Part shown: piece after piece, positions 55,758 to 64,000 of the stretch
How positions within the stretch are numbered: the stretch's first letter is position 1
How the letters are laid out: the number at the start of each line of letters is the position of its first letter
NCBI RefSeq assembly: GCF_003173035.1
Contig: NZ_QGLE01000012.1
Span: 85,974-149,973 of the forward strand
DNA length: 64,000 nt
Reading direction: 5' to 3'
From: Zavarzinia aquatilis
GTDB lineage: Bacteria > Pseudomonadota > Alphaproteobacteria > Zavarziniales > Zavarziniaceae
Translations under genes and position numbers: made by a program
Notes under the pieces: model-generated
Databases searched by the model: none
Seen by the model: the letters and a program-made list of their open reading frames with translations, nothing else
Told to the model about the DNA's origin: nothing

Positions 55758-56117
55758 TCAGAACTCGAGGCCGCCCTCGCGGGCACCCTCGGCCAGCGCC
55801 TTGACGCGACCATGATAGAGATAGCCGCCACGGTCGAAGACCACGGTCTCGACCCCGGCTTCCTTGGCGCGCTTGGCGACCAGCAGGCCGACGGCCTTGG
55901 CCGCGTCCACGTCCGCGCCGGTCTTGAGCGAGCCCTTCAGCTCCTTGTCGACCGTCGAGGCGGAAGCGACCGTGCGGCCGCTCACGTCGTCGATGACCTG
56001 GGCGTAGATGTGCTGCGACGAACGGAAGACGCTGAGGCGCGGCCGACCATTCGCGAGTTTGCGCAGGCGGGTACGAGTCCGCTGCTGGCGCCGTTCGAAG
56101 GTGTCCTTGATCGCCAT
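55758..56117 (-). CDS. rplR: 50S ribosomal protein L18
   Basis: A 119-residue L18 with '[18 protein letters not shown]' and the C-terminal '[20 protein letters not shown]'. It binds 5S rRNA with L5 and L25. Confidence 0.98.
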   Translation of the reverse strand: MAIKDTFERRQQRTRTRLRKLANGRPRLSVFRSSQHIYAQVIDDVSGRTVASASTVDKELKGSLKTGADVDAAKAVGLLVAKRAKEAGVETVVFDRGGYLYHGRVKALAEGAREGGLEF

Positions 56118-56122
56118 GGCTG

Positions 56123-56656
56123 TTACTTCTTCTTGCCTTCCTTGCGGAAGATCGTCTCGGTCGAATACTTGATACCCTTGCCCTTGTAGGGCTCCGGCCG
56201 GCGCCAGTCGCGGATTTCAGCCGCGAACTGACCGACCTTCTGGGCGTCGATGCCGGTGACGGCGATCAGGGTCGGCTTCTCGCACTTGACTTCGAGGCCT
56301 TCCGGGATCGGCATCACGACATCGTGTGAGTAGCCGAGGTTGAGCTGCAGGTTCTTGCCCTGGACGGCGGCGCGGTAACCCACGCCGGTGATTTCCAGAT
56401 CGGTGCGGAAGCCCTGGGTCACGCCCTTGATCATGTTGTTGACCAGGGTACGCGACATGCCCCAGCGCTCACGGGCACGCTTCTCGGCGGAGCGCGGGGT
56501 CAGCGCGACCGCGCCGTCCTCGAGCTTCACTTCGATATCGTCGACGACGGTCAGGGACAGCTGCCCCTTCGCGCCCTTGACGGCGACGGTCTGGCCGTCG
56601 ACGGTCACCGTGACACCGGCGGGAACCGGAACCGGCTTCTTGCCAATACGCGACAT
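56123..56656 (-). CDS. rplF: 50S ribosomal protein L6
   Basis: A 177-residue L6 beginning [12 protein letters not shown]. The ATG at 56656 is the family start; the upstream in-frame codons run into the rpsH gap. The C-terminal '[13 protein letters not shown]' is the 23S rRNA-binding signature. Confidence 0.98.
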   Translation of the reverse strand: MSRIGKKPVPVPAGVTVTVDGQTVAVKGAKGQLSLTVVDDIEVKLEDGAVALTPRSAEKRARERWGMSRTLVNNMIKGVTQGFRTDLEITGVGYRAAVQGKNLQLNLGYSHDVVMPIPEGLEVKCEKPTLIAVTGIDAQKVGQFAAEIRDWRRPEPYKGKGIKYSTETIFRKEGKKK

Positions 56657-56678
56657 GTTCTTTTCCTCCTTGCCGGGG

Positions 56679-57077
56679 TCAGAACACGCGGCACAGCACT
56701 TCACCGCCAACATTGGCGGCGCGTGCGGCGGCGTCGGACATCACGCCACGCGGCGTCGACAGGATCTGGATGCCGAGCCCGTTGCGGAACGTCGGCAGAT
56801 CCTTGATCGACGAATAAACGCGGCGACCGGGACGGGACACGCGGTCAATCGACTGAATGACCGGCAGACCCTCGTGATACTTCAACTCGATTTCGATTTC
56901 GGGCGCGCCAGTCGCGGACACGGCGTCATGATAACCGCGGATATAACCCTCGGTGACCAGGACATCGAGAACGCGCGCACGCAGCTTCGACGCGGGGGAA
57001 CGAACAGTCGCCTTGGCGGCGGACTGGCCATTACGGATGCGCGTCAGCATATCGCCGAGCGGATCGCTCAGTGCCAT
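56679..57077 (-). CDS. rpsH: 30S ribosomal protein S8
   Basis: A 132-residue S8 with '[16 protein letters not shown]' and the C-terminal '[20 protein letters not shown]'. In E. coli S8 represses the spc operon at the L5 region; no matching site was checked here. Confidence 0.98.
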   Translation of the reverse strand: MALSDPLGDMLTRIRNGQSAAKATVRSPASKLRARVLDVLVTEGYIRGYHDAVSATGAPEIEIELKYHEGLPVIQSIDRVSRPGRRVYSSIKDLPTFRNGLGIQILSTPRGVMSDAAARAANVGGEVLCRVF

Positions 57078-57088
57078 CGCGGTTCTCC

Positions 57089-57394
57089 TTACCAGCTCGA
57101 CTTGACCATGCCGGGGATCTGGCCGGCAGAGGCCAGATCACGCAGCGCGATACGGGACAGTTTCAGCTTGCGATAGTTGCCCCGGGCGCGGCCCGAGACT
57201 TCGCAGCGCAGACGGATGCGGTTCTTCGCACCGTTACGCGGCATTTCCGCAAGCTTCAGGGTGGCGGCGAACCGGTCTTCGTCGGAGATCTTCTGATCCA
57301 TGACGATGGCCTTCAGCCGGGCGCGCTTGGCGGCGTGCTGGGCAGCCAGCTTGGCGCGGCGCTTGTTCTTTTCGACGGCACTCGTCTTAGCCAT
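57089..57394 (-). CDS. rpsN: 30S ribosomal protein S14
   Basis: A 101-residue S14 of the long, zinc-free type ('[19 protein letters not shown]', '[19 protein letters not shown]'). It has only one Cys where zinc forms have C-x2-C pairs. Confidence 0.98.
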   Translation of the reverse strand: MAKTSAVEKNKRRAKLAAQHAAKRARLKAIVMDQKISDEDRFAATLKLAEMPRNGAKNRIRLRCEVSGRARGNYRKLKLSRIALRDLASAGQIPGMVKSSW

Positions 57395-57404
57395 GTGCCT
57401 ATCC

Positions 57405-57962
57405 TCAGTTATAGAACGGCAGCTCGAAGGCGGCGAGAAGCGCCTTGGCTTCCTCGTCCTTCGTTGCCGTCGTGCAGATGACGATGTCCATACCGCGAAC
57501 GGTGTCGACCTTGTCGTAGTTGATTTCCGGGAAAATGATCTGCTCCTTCAGACCCATGGCGTAATTGCCACGGCCATCGAAGCTCTTCCCGTTCAGACCA
57601 CGGAAGTCGCGAACGCGCGGCAGCGCGATCGTCACCAGGCGATCGAGGAATTCATACATGCGGTCCGCGCGCAGGGTGACCTTCACGCCGACCGGGGCAC
57701 CCTCGCGCAGCTTGAAGCCCGCGATCGCCTTGGTCGACTTGGTGATCACCGGCTTCTGGCCCGTGATCGCGGTCATGTTCTCGACCGCGCCCTGGATCTT
57801 CTTGCCATCGGTCGCGGCTTCGCCGACGCCCATGTTGATGACGATCTTTTCCAGGCGGGGAACCTGCATCACGTTCGCGTAGCCGAACTGCTCAAGCAGC
57901 TTGGCCCGGATGGATTCCTTGTACTGCCGCTTCAGGCGCGGCTCGATGCGGGTATCAGACAT
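57405..57962 (-). CDS. rplE: 50S ribosomal protein L5
   Basis: A 185-residue L5 with '[20 protein letters not shown]' and '[20 protein letters not shown]'. It binds 5S rRNA and the P-site tRNA. The start overlaps rplX by 8 nt. Confidence 0.98.
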   Translation of the reverse strand: MSDTRIEPRLKRQYKESIRAKLLEQFGYANVMQVPRLEKIVINMGVGEAATDGKKIQGAVENMTAITGQKPVITKSTKAIAGFKLREGAPVGVKVTLRADRMYEFLDRLVTIALPRVRDFRGLNGKSFDGRGNYAMGLKEQIIFPEINYDKVDTVRGMDIVICTTATKDEEAKALLAAFELPFYN

Positions 57963-58293
57963 CGATCACATCTCCCGAACGCTTGGCCACGCGGACCTTG
58001 CGGCCATCTTCGAGCACCTTGAACCCGATGCGCGTGGCCTTGCCGTCGCGCGGGTCCTCGATGCCGAGGTTGGACACATGGATCGCCGCTTCCTTCTCGA
58101 CGATCCCGCCCTGATTGGTCTGGGTCGCCTTGGTGTGGCGCTTCACGAGATTGACGCCGCCAACGACAGCGCGCGCTTCCGTCGGCAGGACGCGGAGCAC
58201 TTCACCGTGCTTGCCCTTGTCCTTGCCGCTCAGCACGACGACCTTGTCGCCCTTGCGGATGCGGATCTTCTGATGATCGGGGTGTGCGGACAT
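57955..58293 (-). CDS. rplX: 50S ribosomal protein L24
   Basis: A 112-residue L24 with the KOW motif '[18 protein letters not shown]'. The ATG at 58293 shares one base with the rplN stop; the GTG one codon earlier is less likely. It initiates 50S assembly. Confidence 0.97.
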   Translation of the reverse strand: MSAHPDHQKIRIRKGDKVVVLSGKDKGKHGEVLRVLPTEARAVVGGVNLVKRHTKATQTNQGGIVEKEAAIHVSNLGIEDPRDGKATRIGFKVLEDGRKVRVAKRSGDVIDV

Positions 58294-58661
58294 CACAGCA
58301 CCTCCGGCGCGAGGCTGATGATCTTCATGTGGTTGCGGGCGCGCAGCTCACGCACGACCGGCCCGAAGATACGGGTGCCGATCGGCTCGTTCTGCTTGTT
58401 GATCAGAACGGCTGCATTGTGGTCGAAACGGATGGCCGTGCCGTCGGCGCGACGCACTTCCTTGGCCGTGCGCACGACGACGGCGCGATGAACGTCGCCC
58501 TTCTTCACGCGGCCACGGGGAATCGCTTCCTTCACGGAAACGACGATGATGTCACCGACGCTGGCATAACGACGTCCCGCGCCGCCCAGCACCTTGATGC
58601 ACATCACCCGACGCGCGCCCGAATTGTCGGCCACGTCCAGGTTCGTCTGCATCTGGATCAT
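58293..58661 (-). CDS. rplN: 50S ribosomal protein L14
   Basis: A 122-residue L14 with '[19 protein letters not shown]' and '[19 protein letters not shown]'. It is highly conserved and forms part of bridge B5/B8. Confidence 0.98.
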   Translation of the reverse strand: MIQMQTNLDVADNSGARRVMCIKVLGGAGRRYASVGDIIVVSVKEAIPRGRVKKGDVHRAVVVRTAKEVRRADGTAIRFDHNAAVLINKQNEPIGTRIFGPVVRELRARNHMKIISLAPEVL

Positions 58662-58687
58662 GTCTCGCTACTCCTAAAGGTCCCGGT

Positions 58688-58957
58688 TCAGGCCTGGGCC
58701 TGAGTGAGGGGCTTACCGTCTGCACCCACCGCGCCGATGACCTCCCAGGTCTTCAGCTTGGAATAGGGACGGCTCTCCTGAATGTTCACGACATCGCCAA
58801 TCTTGTACTGATTGGTTTCGTCGTGAGCGTGGTACTTCTTGGACCGGCGTACCACCTTCTTCAGCACCGGGTGCAGCACGCGGCGTTCGACCTTGACGAC
58901 AACAGTCTTGTCGGTCTTGTCGCTCACCACGACGCCCTGCAACACTCGCTTCGGCAT
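58688..58957 (-). CDS. rpsQ: 30S ribosomal protein S17
   Basis: An 89-residue S17 with '[19 protein letters not shown]' and '[20 protein letters not shown]', an OB-fold rRNA binder needed early in 30S assembly. Confidence 0.98.
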   Translation of the reverse strand: MPKRVLQGVVVSDKTDKTVVVKVERRVLHPVLKKVVRRSKKYHAHDETNQYKIGDVVNIQESRPYSKLKTWEVIGAVGADGKPLTQAQA

Positions 58958-58990
58958 CTAGTCTCTCCCAAAGACGCGTCCCTCGGCCCA

Positions 58991-59197
58991 TCAGGCCGAG
59001 GCGGCCGCCTTTTCCTTCAACACGGTCAGGATCTGCGCGATCTCCGTCTTCACAGCACCCTGACGCGCAGTATTCTCGAGCTGGCCCGTCGCCTTCTGAA
59101 AGCGCAGGTTGAACTGCTCCTTCTTCAGGACCGAAAGTCGGTCCTTCAGTTCGTCGGCCGTCTTGAGGCGCAAATCTTTAGCCTTGACGCTCGCCAT
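58991..59197 (-). CDS. rpmC: 50S ribosomal protein L29
   Basis: A 68-residue L29, a helical hairpin with '[20 protein letters not shown]'. The ATG at 59197 follows a GGGAG site; a TTG two codons earlier overlaps rplP and is less likely. It lies near the exit tunnel. Confidence 0.97.
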   Translation of the reverse strand: MASVKAKDLRLKTADELKDRLSVLKKEQFNLRFQKATGQLENTARQGAVKTEIAQILTVLKEKAAASA

Positions 59198-59199
59198 GA

Positions 59200-59619
59200 T
59201 CAAGCTCCCTCACCGAGCCGGGCGACGAATTTCGTCGCAATCGGCAATTTCGCGGCGCCGCGGGCGAAGGCTTCCTTCGCCAGCTCGGCCGGAACGCCGT
59301 CCATTTCGAACATGATGCGGCCGGGCTTCACCCGGACCACCCACAATTCCGGGGCGCCCTTACCCTTACCCATGCGGACTTCGGTCGGCTTCTTCGACAC
59401 CGGCACGTCCGGGAAAATCCGGATCCACACGCGGCCCTGACGCTTGATGTGGCGGGTGATCGCGCGGCGGGCCGCCTCGATCTGACGCGCCGTCACGCGT
59501 TCCGGCTCCAGCGCCTTCAGGCCGAAGGCGCCGAAGGTCAACGAGGTGCCGCCCTTGGCATTGCCATGGATCCGGCCCTTGAAGGCCTTGCGGAACTTTG
59601 TACGCTTCGGTTGCAGCAT
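59200..59619 (-). CDS. rplP: 50S ribosomal protein L16
   Basis: A 139-residue L16 starting [16 protein letters not shown] with '[20 protein letters not shown]' and '[12 protein letters not shown]'. It is needed for the A-site and peptidyl transfer centre. Confidence 0.98.
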   Translation of the reverse strand: MLQPKRTKFRKAFKGRIHGNAKGGTSLTFGAFGLKALEPERVTARQIEAARRAITRHIKRQGRVWIRIFPDVPVSKKPTEVRMGKGKGAPELWVVRVKPGRIMFEMDGVPAELAKEAFARGAAKLPIATKFVARLGEGA

Positions 59620-59625
59620 GGCGAA

Positions 59626-60402
59626 TTACTCCGCGTCGCTATCGGCCGGCGCGGCAGGACCGCGGCCACGATCGCCACGGCGGTCACGCCGTTCGCGATG
59701 TTCACGCGGCTCACGCTCGGGGCGGGCCTGATTGGCTTGTTCGGCCAGGCGCTTGTCCTGGGCCATCGGGTCGTGGGCCAGAATCTCGCCCTTGAACACC
59801 CACACCTTCACGCCGCAGGTGCCCATGGCGGTATGGGCAGTGCCGCGGCCGAAGTCGATGTCCGCGCGAAGCGTGTGCAGGGGCACGCGACCTTCACGGT
59901 ACCATTCGATACGGGCGATTTCCGCGCCGCCGAGACGGCCGCCGCAGTTGATGCGGATGCCGCCGGCGCCGAGGCGCATGGCCGACTGCACGCTGCGCTT
60001 CATGGCGCGGCGGAAGGCGACACGGCGTTCCAGCTGCTGGGCGATATTCTCGGCGATCAGCTTCGCGTCGATTTCCGGCTTGCGGATCTCGACGATATTC
60101 AGGCTGACTTCCGACTTCGTCATCTTGGCGAGTTCGGAACGCAGCTTCTCGATGTCCGCGCCCTTCTTGCCGATGACGACGCCCGGACGCGCGGTGTGGA
60201 TCGTGACGCGGCACTTCTTGGCCGGACGTTCGATCACCACGCGGGCGATGCCGGCCGAAGCCAGCTTCTTTTCCAGGAACTTGCGGATCTTCAGGTCTTC
60301 ATGAAGAAGACCGGCGAAATCCTTCTTGCTCGCGAACCAGCGCGAATCCCAGGTGCGGTTGATGCCCAGGCGCAGGCCGACCGGATTGACCTTCTGACCC
60401 AT
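59626..60402 (-). CDS. rpsC: 30S ribosomal protein S3
   Basis: A 258-residue S3 with the KH domain '[20 protein letters not shown]' and '[11 protein letters not shown]'. About 40 C-terminal residues form a highly charged Arg/Glu/Asp tail ending in SDAE, longer than in E. coli S3 (233 residues). It lines the mRNA entry channel. Confidence 0.98.
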   Translation of the reverse strand: MGQKVNPVGLRLGINRTWDSRWFASKKDFAGLLHEDLKIRKFLEKKLASAGIARVVIERPAKKCRVTIHTARPGVVIGKKGADIEKLRSELAKMTKSEVSLNIVEIRKPEIDAKLIAENIAQQLERRVAFRRAMKRSVQSAMRLGAGGIRINCGGRLGGAEIARIEWYREGRVPLHTLRADIDFGRGTAHTAMGTCGVKVWVFKGEILAHDPMAQDKRLAEQANQARPEREPREHRERRDRRGDRGRGPAAPADSDAE

Positions 60403-60405
60403 GGC

Positions 60406-60792
60406 TTACTCCTCAACCGCCTCGGCGCGCTCACGCACGACGACCGTGATATTCGAGAATTCCTTGACGATGCCGGCGGCGCGGCCGCGGGCACGGGCAT
60501 GGAACCGACGCATCGCCAGCGAACGGCCGACCGTGGCCTGAGCGACCACGAGGCTGTCGACGTCGAGCTGATGGTTGTTCTCGGCGTTGGCGATCGCGCT
60601 CTCGAGGACTTTCTTCACATCGCGGGCGATGTGCTTCTTCGAGAAGGCGAGTTCGGCCAGCGCGGTCGAGACGGCCTTGCCGCGGATCTGCTCCGCGACA
60701 AGGTTCAGCTTGCGGGTCGAGGACCGCAGATTGTTGCCAATCGCGAGCGCCTCGTTCTCCGCGACGCGGCGGGGATTCTTGGGCTTCGACAT
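60406..60792 (-). CDS. rplV: 50S ribosomal protein L22
   Basis: A 128-residue L22 starting [17 protein letters not shown], with '[19 protein letters not shown]' and the loop region '[12 protein letters not shown]' that lines the exit tunnel. The ATG at 60792 fits family length; the upstream extension overlaps rpsS. Confidence 0.97.
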   Translation of the reverse strand: MSKPKNPRRVAENEALAIGNNLRSSTRKLNLVAEQIRGKAVSTALAELAFSKKHIARDVKKVLESAIANAENNHQLDVDSLVVAQATVGRSLAMRRFHARARGRAAGIVKEFSNITVVVRERAEAVEE

Positions 60793-60796
60793 GGCC

Positions 60797-61075
60797 TTAC
60801 TTCCTCTTCGCCTTCTTGTCGGCGGCGTGGCCATAGTAGGTCCGCGTCGGCGCGAATTCGCCGAGCTTGTGACCGACCATGTCCTCGTTCACCAACACGG
60901 GGATGAACTTGTGGCCATTGTGCACGCCGAACGTCAGCCCCAGGAACTGGGGCAGAATGGTCGAACGGCGCGACCAGGTCTTGATAACTTCCTTGCGGCC
61001 CGAGGCGCGAGTGGTTTCTGCCTTCTTCAGCAGATAGCCATCGACGAACGGACCTTTCCAAACTGAACGAGTCAC
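60797..61075 (-). CDS. rpsS: 30S ribosomal protein S19
   Basis: A 92-residue S19 beginning '[19 protein letters not shown]', with '[19 protein letters not shown]'. It pairs with S13 at the head. Confidence 0.98.
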   Translation of the reverse strand: MTRSVWKGPFVDGYLLKKAETTRASGRKEVIKTWSRRSTILPQFLGLTFGVHNGHKFIPVLVNEDMVGHKLGEFAPTRTYYGHAADKKAKRK

Positions 61076-61086
61076 GGCGGTCTCCG

Positions 61087-61917
61087 TTACTTCTTGGCGT
61101 GACGCGAGCGCAGGATGAAGGCATCGGACCGCTTGTTATTGCGAGTCTTGTTGCCCTTCGTGCCCTTGCCCCACGGCGTCACGGGATGACGGCCACCGGA
61201 AGTCCGGCCTTCGCCACCACCATGCGGGTGATCGATCGGGTTCATGGCCACACCGCGGACCGACGGGCGGATGCCCAGCCAACGGTTGCGGCCAGCCTTA
61301 CCGACCTTGGTGTTCTGGTTGTCGGGGTTCGACACGGCGCCGACCGAGGCGATGCACTCGCCACGGACCAGACGCTGCTCGCCCGACGACAGGCGCAGAA
61401 TGACATAGGCGCCGTCGCGGCCCACGATCTGGGCGAAGGTGCCGGCCGAACGGGCGATGGCGCCGCCCTTGCCGATCTTCAGCTCCACATTGTGGACGAT
61501 GGTGCCGATCGGCAGGTTCTTCAGCGGCGCGGCGTTGCCCGGCTTCACGTCGACCTTTTCGCCCGCGACGACGGTATCGCCCACAGCAAGGCGCTGAGGC
61601 GCCAGGATGTAGGAGAGTTCGCCATCCTCGTAGCGGATGAGGGCGATGAAGGCGGTGCGGTTCGGATCATATTCGATCCGCTCCACGGTCGCCGGCACGT
61701 CGAACTTGCGACGCTTGAAGTCGACCAGACGGTAGGCCTTCTTGTGGCCGCCGCCGACGCGCCGCATGGTGATGCGGCCGTGGTTGTTACGCCCGGCGTT
61801 CTTGGTCAGGCCTTCGGTCAGGGTCTTGACCGGCTTGCCCTTGTAGAGGTCCGAACGGTCGATCAGCACCGTGCCGCGAAGCGACGGGGTGATCGGACGG
61901 AAAGTCTTCAACGCCAT
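61087..61917 (-). CDS. rplB: 50S ribosomal protein L2
   Basis: A 276-residue L2 with '[20 protein letters not shown]' and the C-terminal '[20 protein letters not shown]' loop with the conserved His near the peptidyl transferase centre. Confidence 0.98.
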   Translation of the reverse strand: MALKTFRPITPSLRGTVLIDRSDLYKGKPVKTLTEGLTKNAGRNNHGRITMRRVGGGHKKAYRLVDFKRRKFDVPATVERIEYDPNRTAFIALIRYEDGELSYILAPQRLAVGDTVVAGEKVDVKPGNAAPLKNLPIGTIVHNVELKIGKGGAIARSAGTFAQIVGRDGAYVILRLSSGEQRLVRGECIASVGAVSNPDNQNTKVGKAGRNRWLGIRPSVRGVAMNPIDHPHGGGEGRTSGGRHPVTPWGKGTKGNKTRNNKRSDAFILRSRHAKK

Positions 61918-61921
61918 GGTC

Positions 61922-62215
61922 TTAGATCCCGGTCGTCACGTCGATCGACTGGCCTTCGGCCAGGGTCACGACGGCTTTCTTGACATCCGACCGCTTGCCG
62001 AGGCGACCGCGAAAACGCTTGGTCTTGCCCTCGGTGCGGATCGTGTTGACGGCGGTCACCTTCACCTGGAACAGCTTCTCGACGGCGGCGCGGATTTCCG
62101 GCTTGGTCGCGGTCAGCGGAACCTTGAAGACAACCTGGTTGAATTCCGAGACGGCGGTCGACTTTTCCGTGATCACCGGCGACAGAATGAGGTCGTAATG
62201 CTTCAGCTCGCTCAT
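61922..62215 (-). CDS. rplW: 50S ribosomal protein L23
   Basis: A 97-residue L23 with '[19 protein letters not shown]' and '[20 protein letters not shown]'. It docks trigger factor and SRP at the tunnel exit. Its start overlaps the rplD stop by 4 nt. Confidence 0.98.
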   Translation of the reverse strand: MSELKHYDLILSPVITEKSTAVSEFNQVVFKVPLTATKPEIRAAVEKLFQVKVTAVNTIRTEGKTKRFRGRLGKRSDVKKAVVTLAEGQSIDVTTGI

Positions 62216-62829
62216 TTCAGGCGGGCCTCCAGGCTTTCGACGGCGGCCTTGGTCAGCACCAGCTTCTCACGACGCAGGATGTCGTAGACATTGGCACCGA
62301 CGGTCGGCAGGACGTCGACATGCGGAATGTTGCGGGCAGCGCGGGCGAAGCCCTCGTTCAGCTCGGTATCGACGACGAGGACCGAGTTCCAGCCCAGGGT
62401 GTCGAACTTCGCCTTCAGCGCGGCGGTCTTGCCCGCTTCGAAAGCGGCATTCTCGAGCACCACGAGCTGGCCGGCCTTGGCCTTGGCCGAGAGCGCGTTG
62501 CGCAGCGCGAGCTTGCGCACCTTCTTCGGCAGGTCGAAGGCATGGGAACGGACGACCGGGCCCATGGTCTTCGCGCCGCCGCGGAAGTTGCCGACCTTCT
62601 TCGAGCCGTGACGGGCATGGCCCGTGCCCTTCTGGCGGTACATCTTCTTGGTGGTCGCGGTGATCTCGCTGACCGTCTTGATGCGATGCGTGCCCGCCTG
62701 GCGCTTGGCGAGCTGCCACAGCACCATGCGGTGCAGGATGTCAGCGCGCGGCTCCAGACCGAACACATCATCGGCGAGGTCGATCGACCCGGCGACGGTG
62801 GCGTCGAGCGTGGTGATATCGGCCTTCAT
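62212..62829 (-). CDS. rplD: 50S ribosomal protein L4
   Basis: A 205-residue L4 with '[19 protein letters not shown]'-like loop (here '[19 protein letters not shown]') and the C-terminal '[19 protein letters not shown]'. In E. coli L4 also regulates the S10 operon; a target site was not identified here. Confidence 0.98.
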   Translation of the reverse strand: MKADITTLDATVAGSIDLADDVFGLEPRADILHRMVLWQLAKRQAGTHRIKTVSEITATTKKMYRQKGTGHARHGSKKVGNFRGGAKTMGPVVRSHAFDLPKKVRKLALRNALSAKAKAGQLVVLENAAFEAGKTAALKAKFDTLGWNSVLVVDTELNEGFARAARNIPHVDVLPTVGANVYDILRREKLVLTKAAVESLEARLK

Positions 62830-62832
62830 CTA

Positions 62833-63531
62833 TCAGCCCTCCTGAGACGCGGCCGCGGCCGGCGCCTTGACCTTGCCCGGCAGGGGCAGGCCGTCCTGCT
62901 TCACCTTCACGGCGTCGCGGACGAGCACATAGGAGCCCTTGGCACCCGGGACGGCACCCTTGACCAGAATGAGGCCACGGGGTTCGTCGACCTTGGCGAC
63001 TTCGAGGTTCTGGACGGTGACCCGCTCCGAACCCAGATGACCCGCCATCTTCTTGCCCTTGAACACCTTGCCGGGGTCCTGGCGCTGGCCGGTCGAGCCG
63101 TGGGAACGGTGGGAGACCGAAACGCCGTGGGTGGCGCGCAGGCCGCCGAAGTTCCAGCGCTTCATGACGCCCTGGAAGCCCTTGCCCTTGGTCTCGCCGG
63201 TCACGTCGATCTTCTGGCCGACATTGAAATGCTCGACCGAAAGCTCGTCGCCGACGTTCAGCAGGGCGTCTTCCGACACGCGGAATTCGACCAGCTTCAT
63301 CTTCGGCTCGACACCCGCCTTGGCGTAGTGGCCACGCATGGGCTTCGAGACGTTCTTGACCTTGGCCTTGCCGGAACCGAGCTGAACGGCGGTGTAGCCG
63401 TCGGTCTCGACCGTGCGGGTGGCGACGACCTGCAGATTGTCGATCTGCAGCACCGTCACCGGCACATGGGCGCCGTCGGCCGCGAACAGCCGAGTCATCC
63501 CGATTTTCTTGGCGATCACACCGGAACGCAT
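62833..63531 (-). CDS. rplC: 50S ribosomal protein L3
   Basis: A 232-residue L3 with '[19 protein letters not shown]' and '[19 protein letters not shown]', and an Ala-rich tail after residue 220. It nucleates 50S assembly. Confidence 0.98.
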   Translation of the reverse strand: MRSGVIAKKIGMTRLFAADGAHVPVTVLQIDNLQVVATRTVETDGYTAVQLGSGKAKVKNVSKPMRGHYAKAGVEPKMKLVEFRVSEDALLNVGDELSVEHFNVGQKIDVTGETKGKGFQGVMKRWNFGGLRATHGVSVSHRSHGSTGQRQDPGKVFKGKKMAGHLGSERVTVQNLEVAKVDEPRGLILVKGAVPGAKGSYVLVRDAVKVKQDGLPLPGKVKAPAAAASQEG

Positions 63532-63541
63532 GGCATCACCC

Positions 63542-63850
63542 TCAGAGCTTGATCTCGACGTCGACGCCAGCGGCGAGGTCGAGCTTCATCAGCGCGTCCA
63601 CGGTCTGCGGGGTCGGGTCGACGATGTCGAGGAGACGCTTGTGAGTCCGAATCTCGAACTGCTCGCGGCTCTTCTTGTCGATGTGCGGCGAACGCAGCAC
63701 CGTGAACTTTTCGATCTTGGTCGGCAGCGGGATCGGTCCCCGAACCCGCGCGCCGGTCCGCTTCGCCGTATTGACGATCTCGCTGGTCGACTGGTCGAGC
63801 ACGCGATGATCGAACGCCTTCAGGCGGATGCGGATATTCTGGCTGTCCAT
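63542..63850 (-). CDS. rpsJ: 30S ribosomal protein S10 (NusE)
   Basis: A 102-residue S10 starting '[19 protein letters not shown]', with '[19 protein letters not shown]'. The upstream frame runs across the end of tuf and is discarded. It also partners NusB (16.8 kb) in antitermination. Confidence 0.98.
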   Translation of the reverse strand: MDSQNIRIRLKAFDHRVLDQSTSEIVNTAKRTGARVRGPIPLPTKIEKFTVLRSPHIDKKSREQFEIRTHKRLLDIVDPTPQTVDALMKLDLAAGVDVEIKL

Positions 63851-63878
63851 CTTCAGAATCCTCGATGCACGCGGCGTC

Positions 63879-64000
63879 TTACTTCTCGATCGAGGCGACG
63901 ACGCCGGCACCGACGGTGCGGCCGCCTTCGCGGATCGCGAAACGCAGACCATCGTCCATGGCGATCGGAGCGATCAGCTCGACCGACATCGCGACGTTGT
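63879..64000 (-). CDS. tuf: Elongation factor Tu, C-terminal end (cut by window edge)
   Basis: The last 39 complete codons and stop of EF-Tu are visible on the minus strand. They give '[19 protein letters not shown]' and then '[17 protein letters not shown]', the C-terminal barrel of domain 3. It is the gene upstream of rpsJ, 28 bp away, as in the standard str-S10 arrangement. The start lies beyond base 64000. Confidence 0.97.
   Translation of the reverse strand, partial: NVAMSVELIAPIAMDDGLRFAIREGGRTVGAGVVASIEK

Overview
This window is a GC-rich piece of chromosome from a Gram-negative alphaproteobacterium. The evidence for that class is gene order. An adenylate kinase gene sits between secY and rpsM. 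A ubiquinol-cytochrome c chaperone gene is followed by DUF177, rpmF, plsX, fabH, ihfA and a MerR gene. There is an rpiB-glyA-nrdR-rib-nusB-thiL run, and hda lies beside ppk and divergent from purMN. BamE and an autotransporter show that there is an outer membrane. The genus cannot be fixed from the sequence alone.

Layout. 0-6 kb: an NAD(P)-binding epimerase-like protein, a DEAD-box RNA helicase, an amidase, and a convergent EthA-type Baeyer-Villiger monooxygenase. 6-7 kb: tRNA-Arg(CCG) and tRNA-Pro(GGG), each with its own promoter. 6.6-11.2 kb (minus): cytochrome bc1 chaperone, DUF177, rpmF, plsX, fabH, ihfA, merR. bamE is divergent from this block and ends at a bidirectional terminator shared with hppA. 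11.8-23 kb (minus): rpiB, glyA, nrdR, riboflavin genes, nusB, thiL, a FliL-like gene, an MFS transporter and a proton-pumping pyrophosphatase, many with overlapping stop and start codons. 23-29 kb: a GST, aspS, a Rieske oxygenase, RNase D and a PrsW-type protease. 29-39.7 kb: a minus-strand block (UDG, DUF2066, CDP-alcohol transferase, AI-2E family, hda, ppk1, ppx), divergent from purM-purN and a lytic transglycosylase. 39.6-46.8 kb: a more accessory patch with a DUF6362/S24-repressor divergent pair, a 3-methyladenine glycosylase, GNAT, GST, an SGNH-like autotransporter, AzlCD and an AraC regulator. 46.8-49.5 kb: rarA and a Do-type protease. 49.6-64 kb (minus): the complete S10, spc and alpha ribosomal clusters, from the end of tuf through rplQ.

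Most genes are housekeeping: translation, cofactor synthesis, lipid initiation, polyphosphate and envelope biogenesis. I did not find a large undescribed defence or mobile system. The most interesting material is non-coding. (i) A family of 20-bp hairpin repeats occurs at four loci, mostly as inverted doublets between convergent genes, and their stems covary. (ii) A nested two-stem hairpin followed by a T-run separates rplO from secY. (iii) A perfect-consensus promoter upstream of rpsM has its -10 box inside an inverted repeat. (iv) An intrinsic terminator stands only 18 nt before the TTG start of the Do protease. (v) Heptamer direct repeats with an 11-bp period lie in the promoter shared by DUF6362 and the S24 repressor. 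Among proteins, the SGNH-like autotransporter, the degenerate RibBX, the likely non-discriminating AspRS and an MFS protein with a Cys/His tail stand out. No gene-free gap exceeds 300 bases. No CRISPR array, transposase, integrase or rRNA gene was seen.
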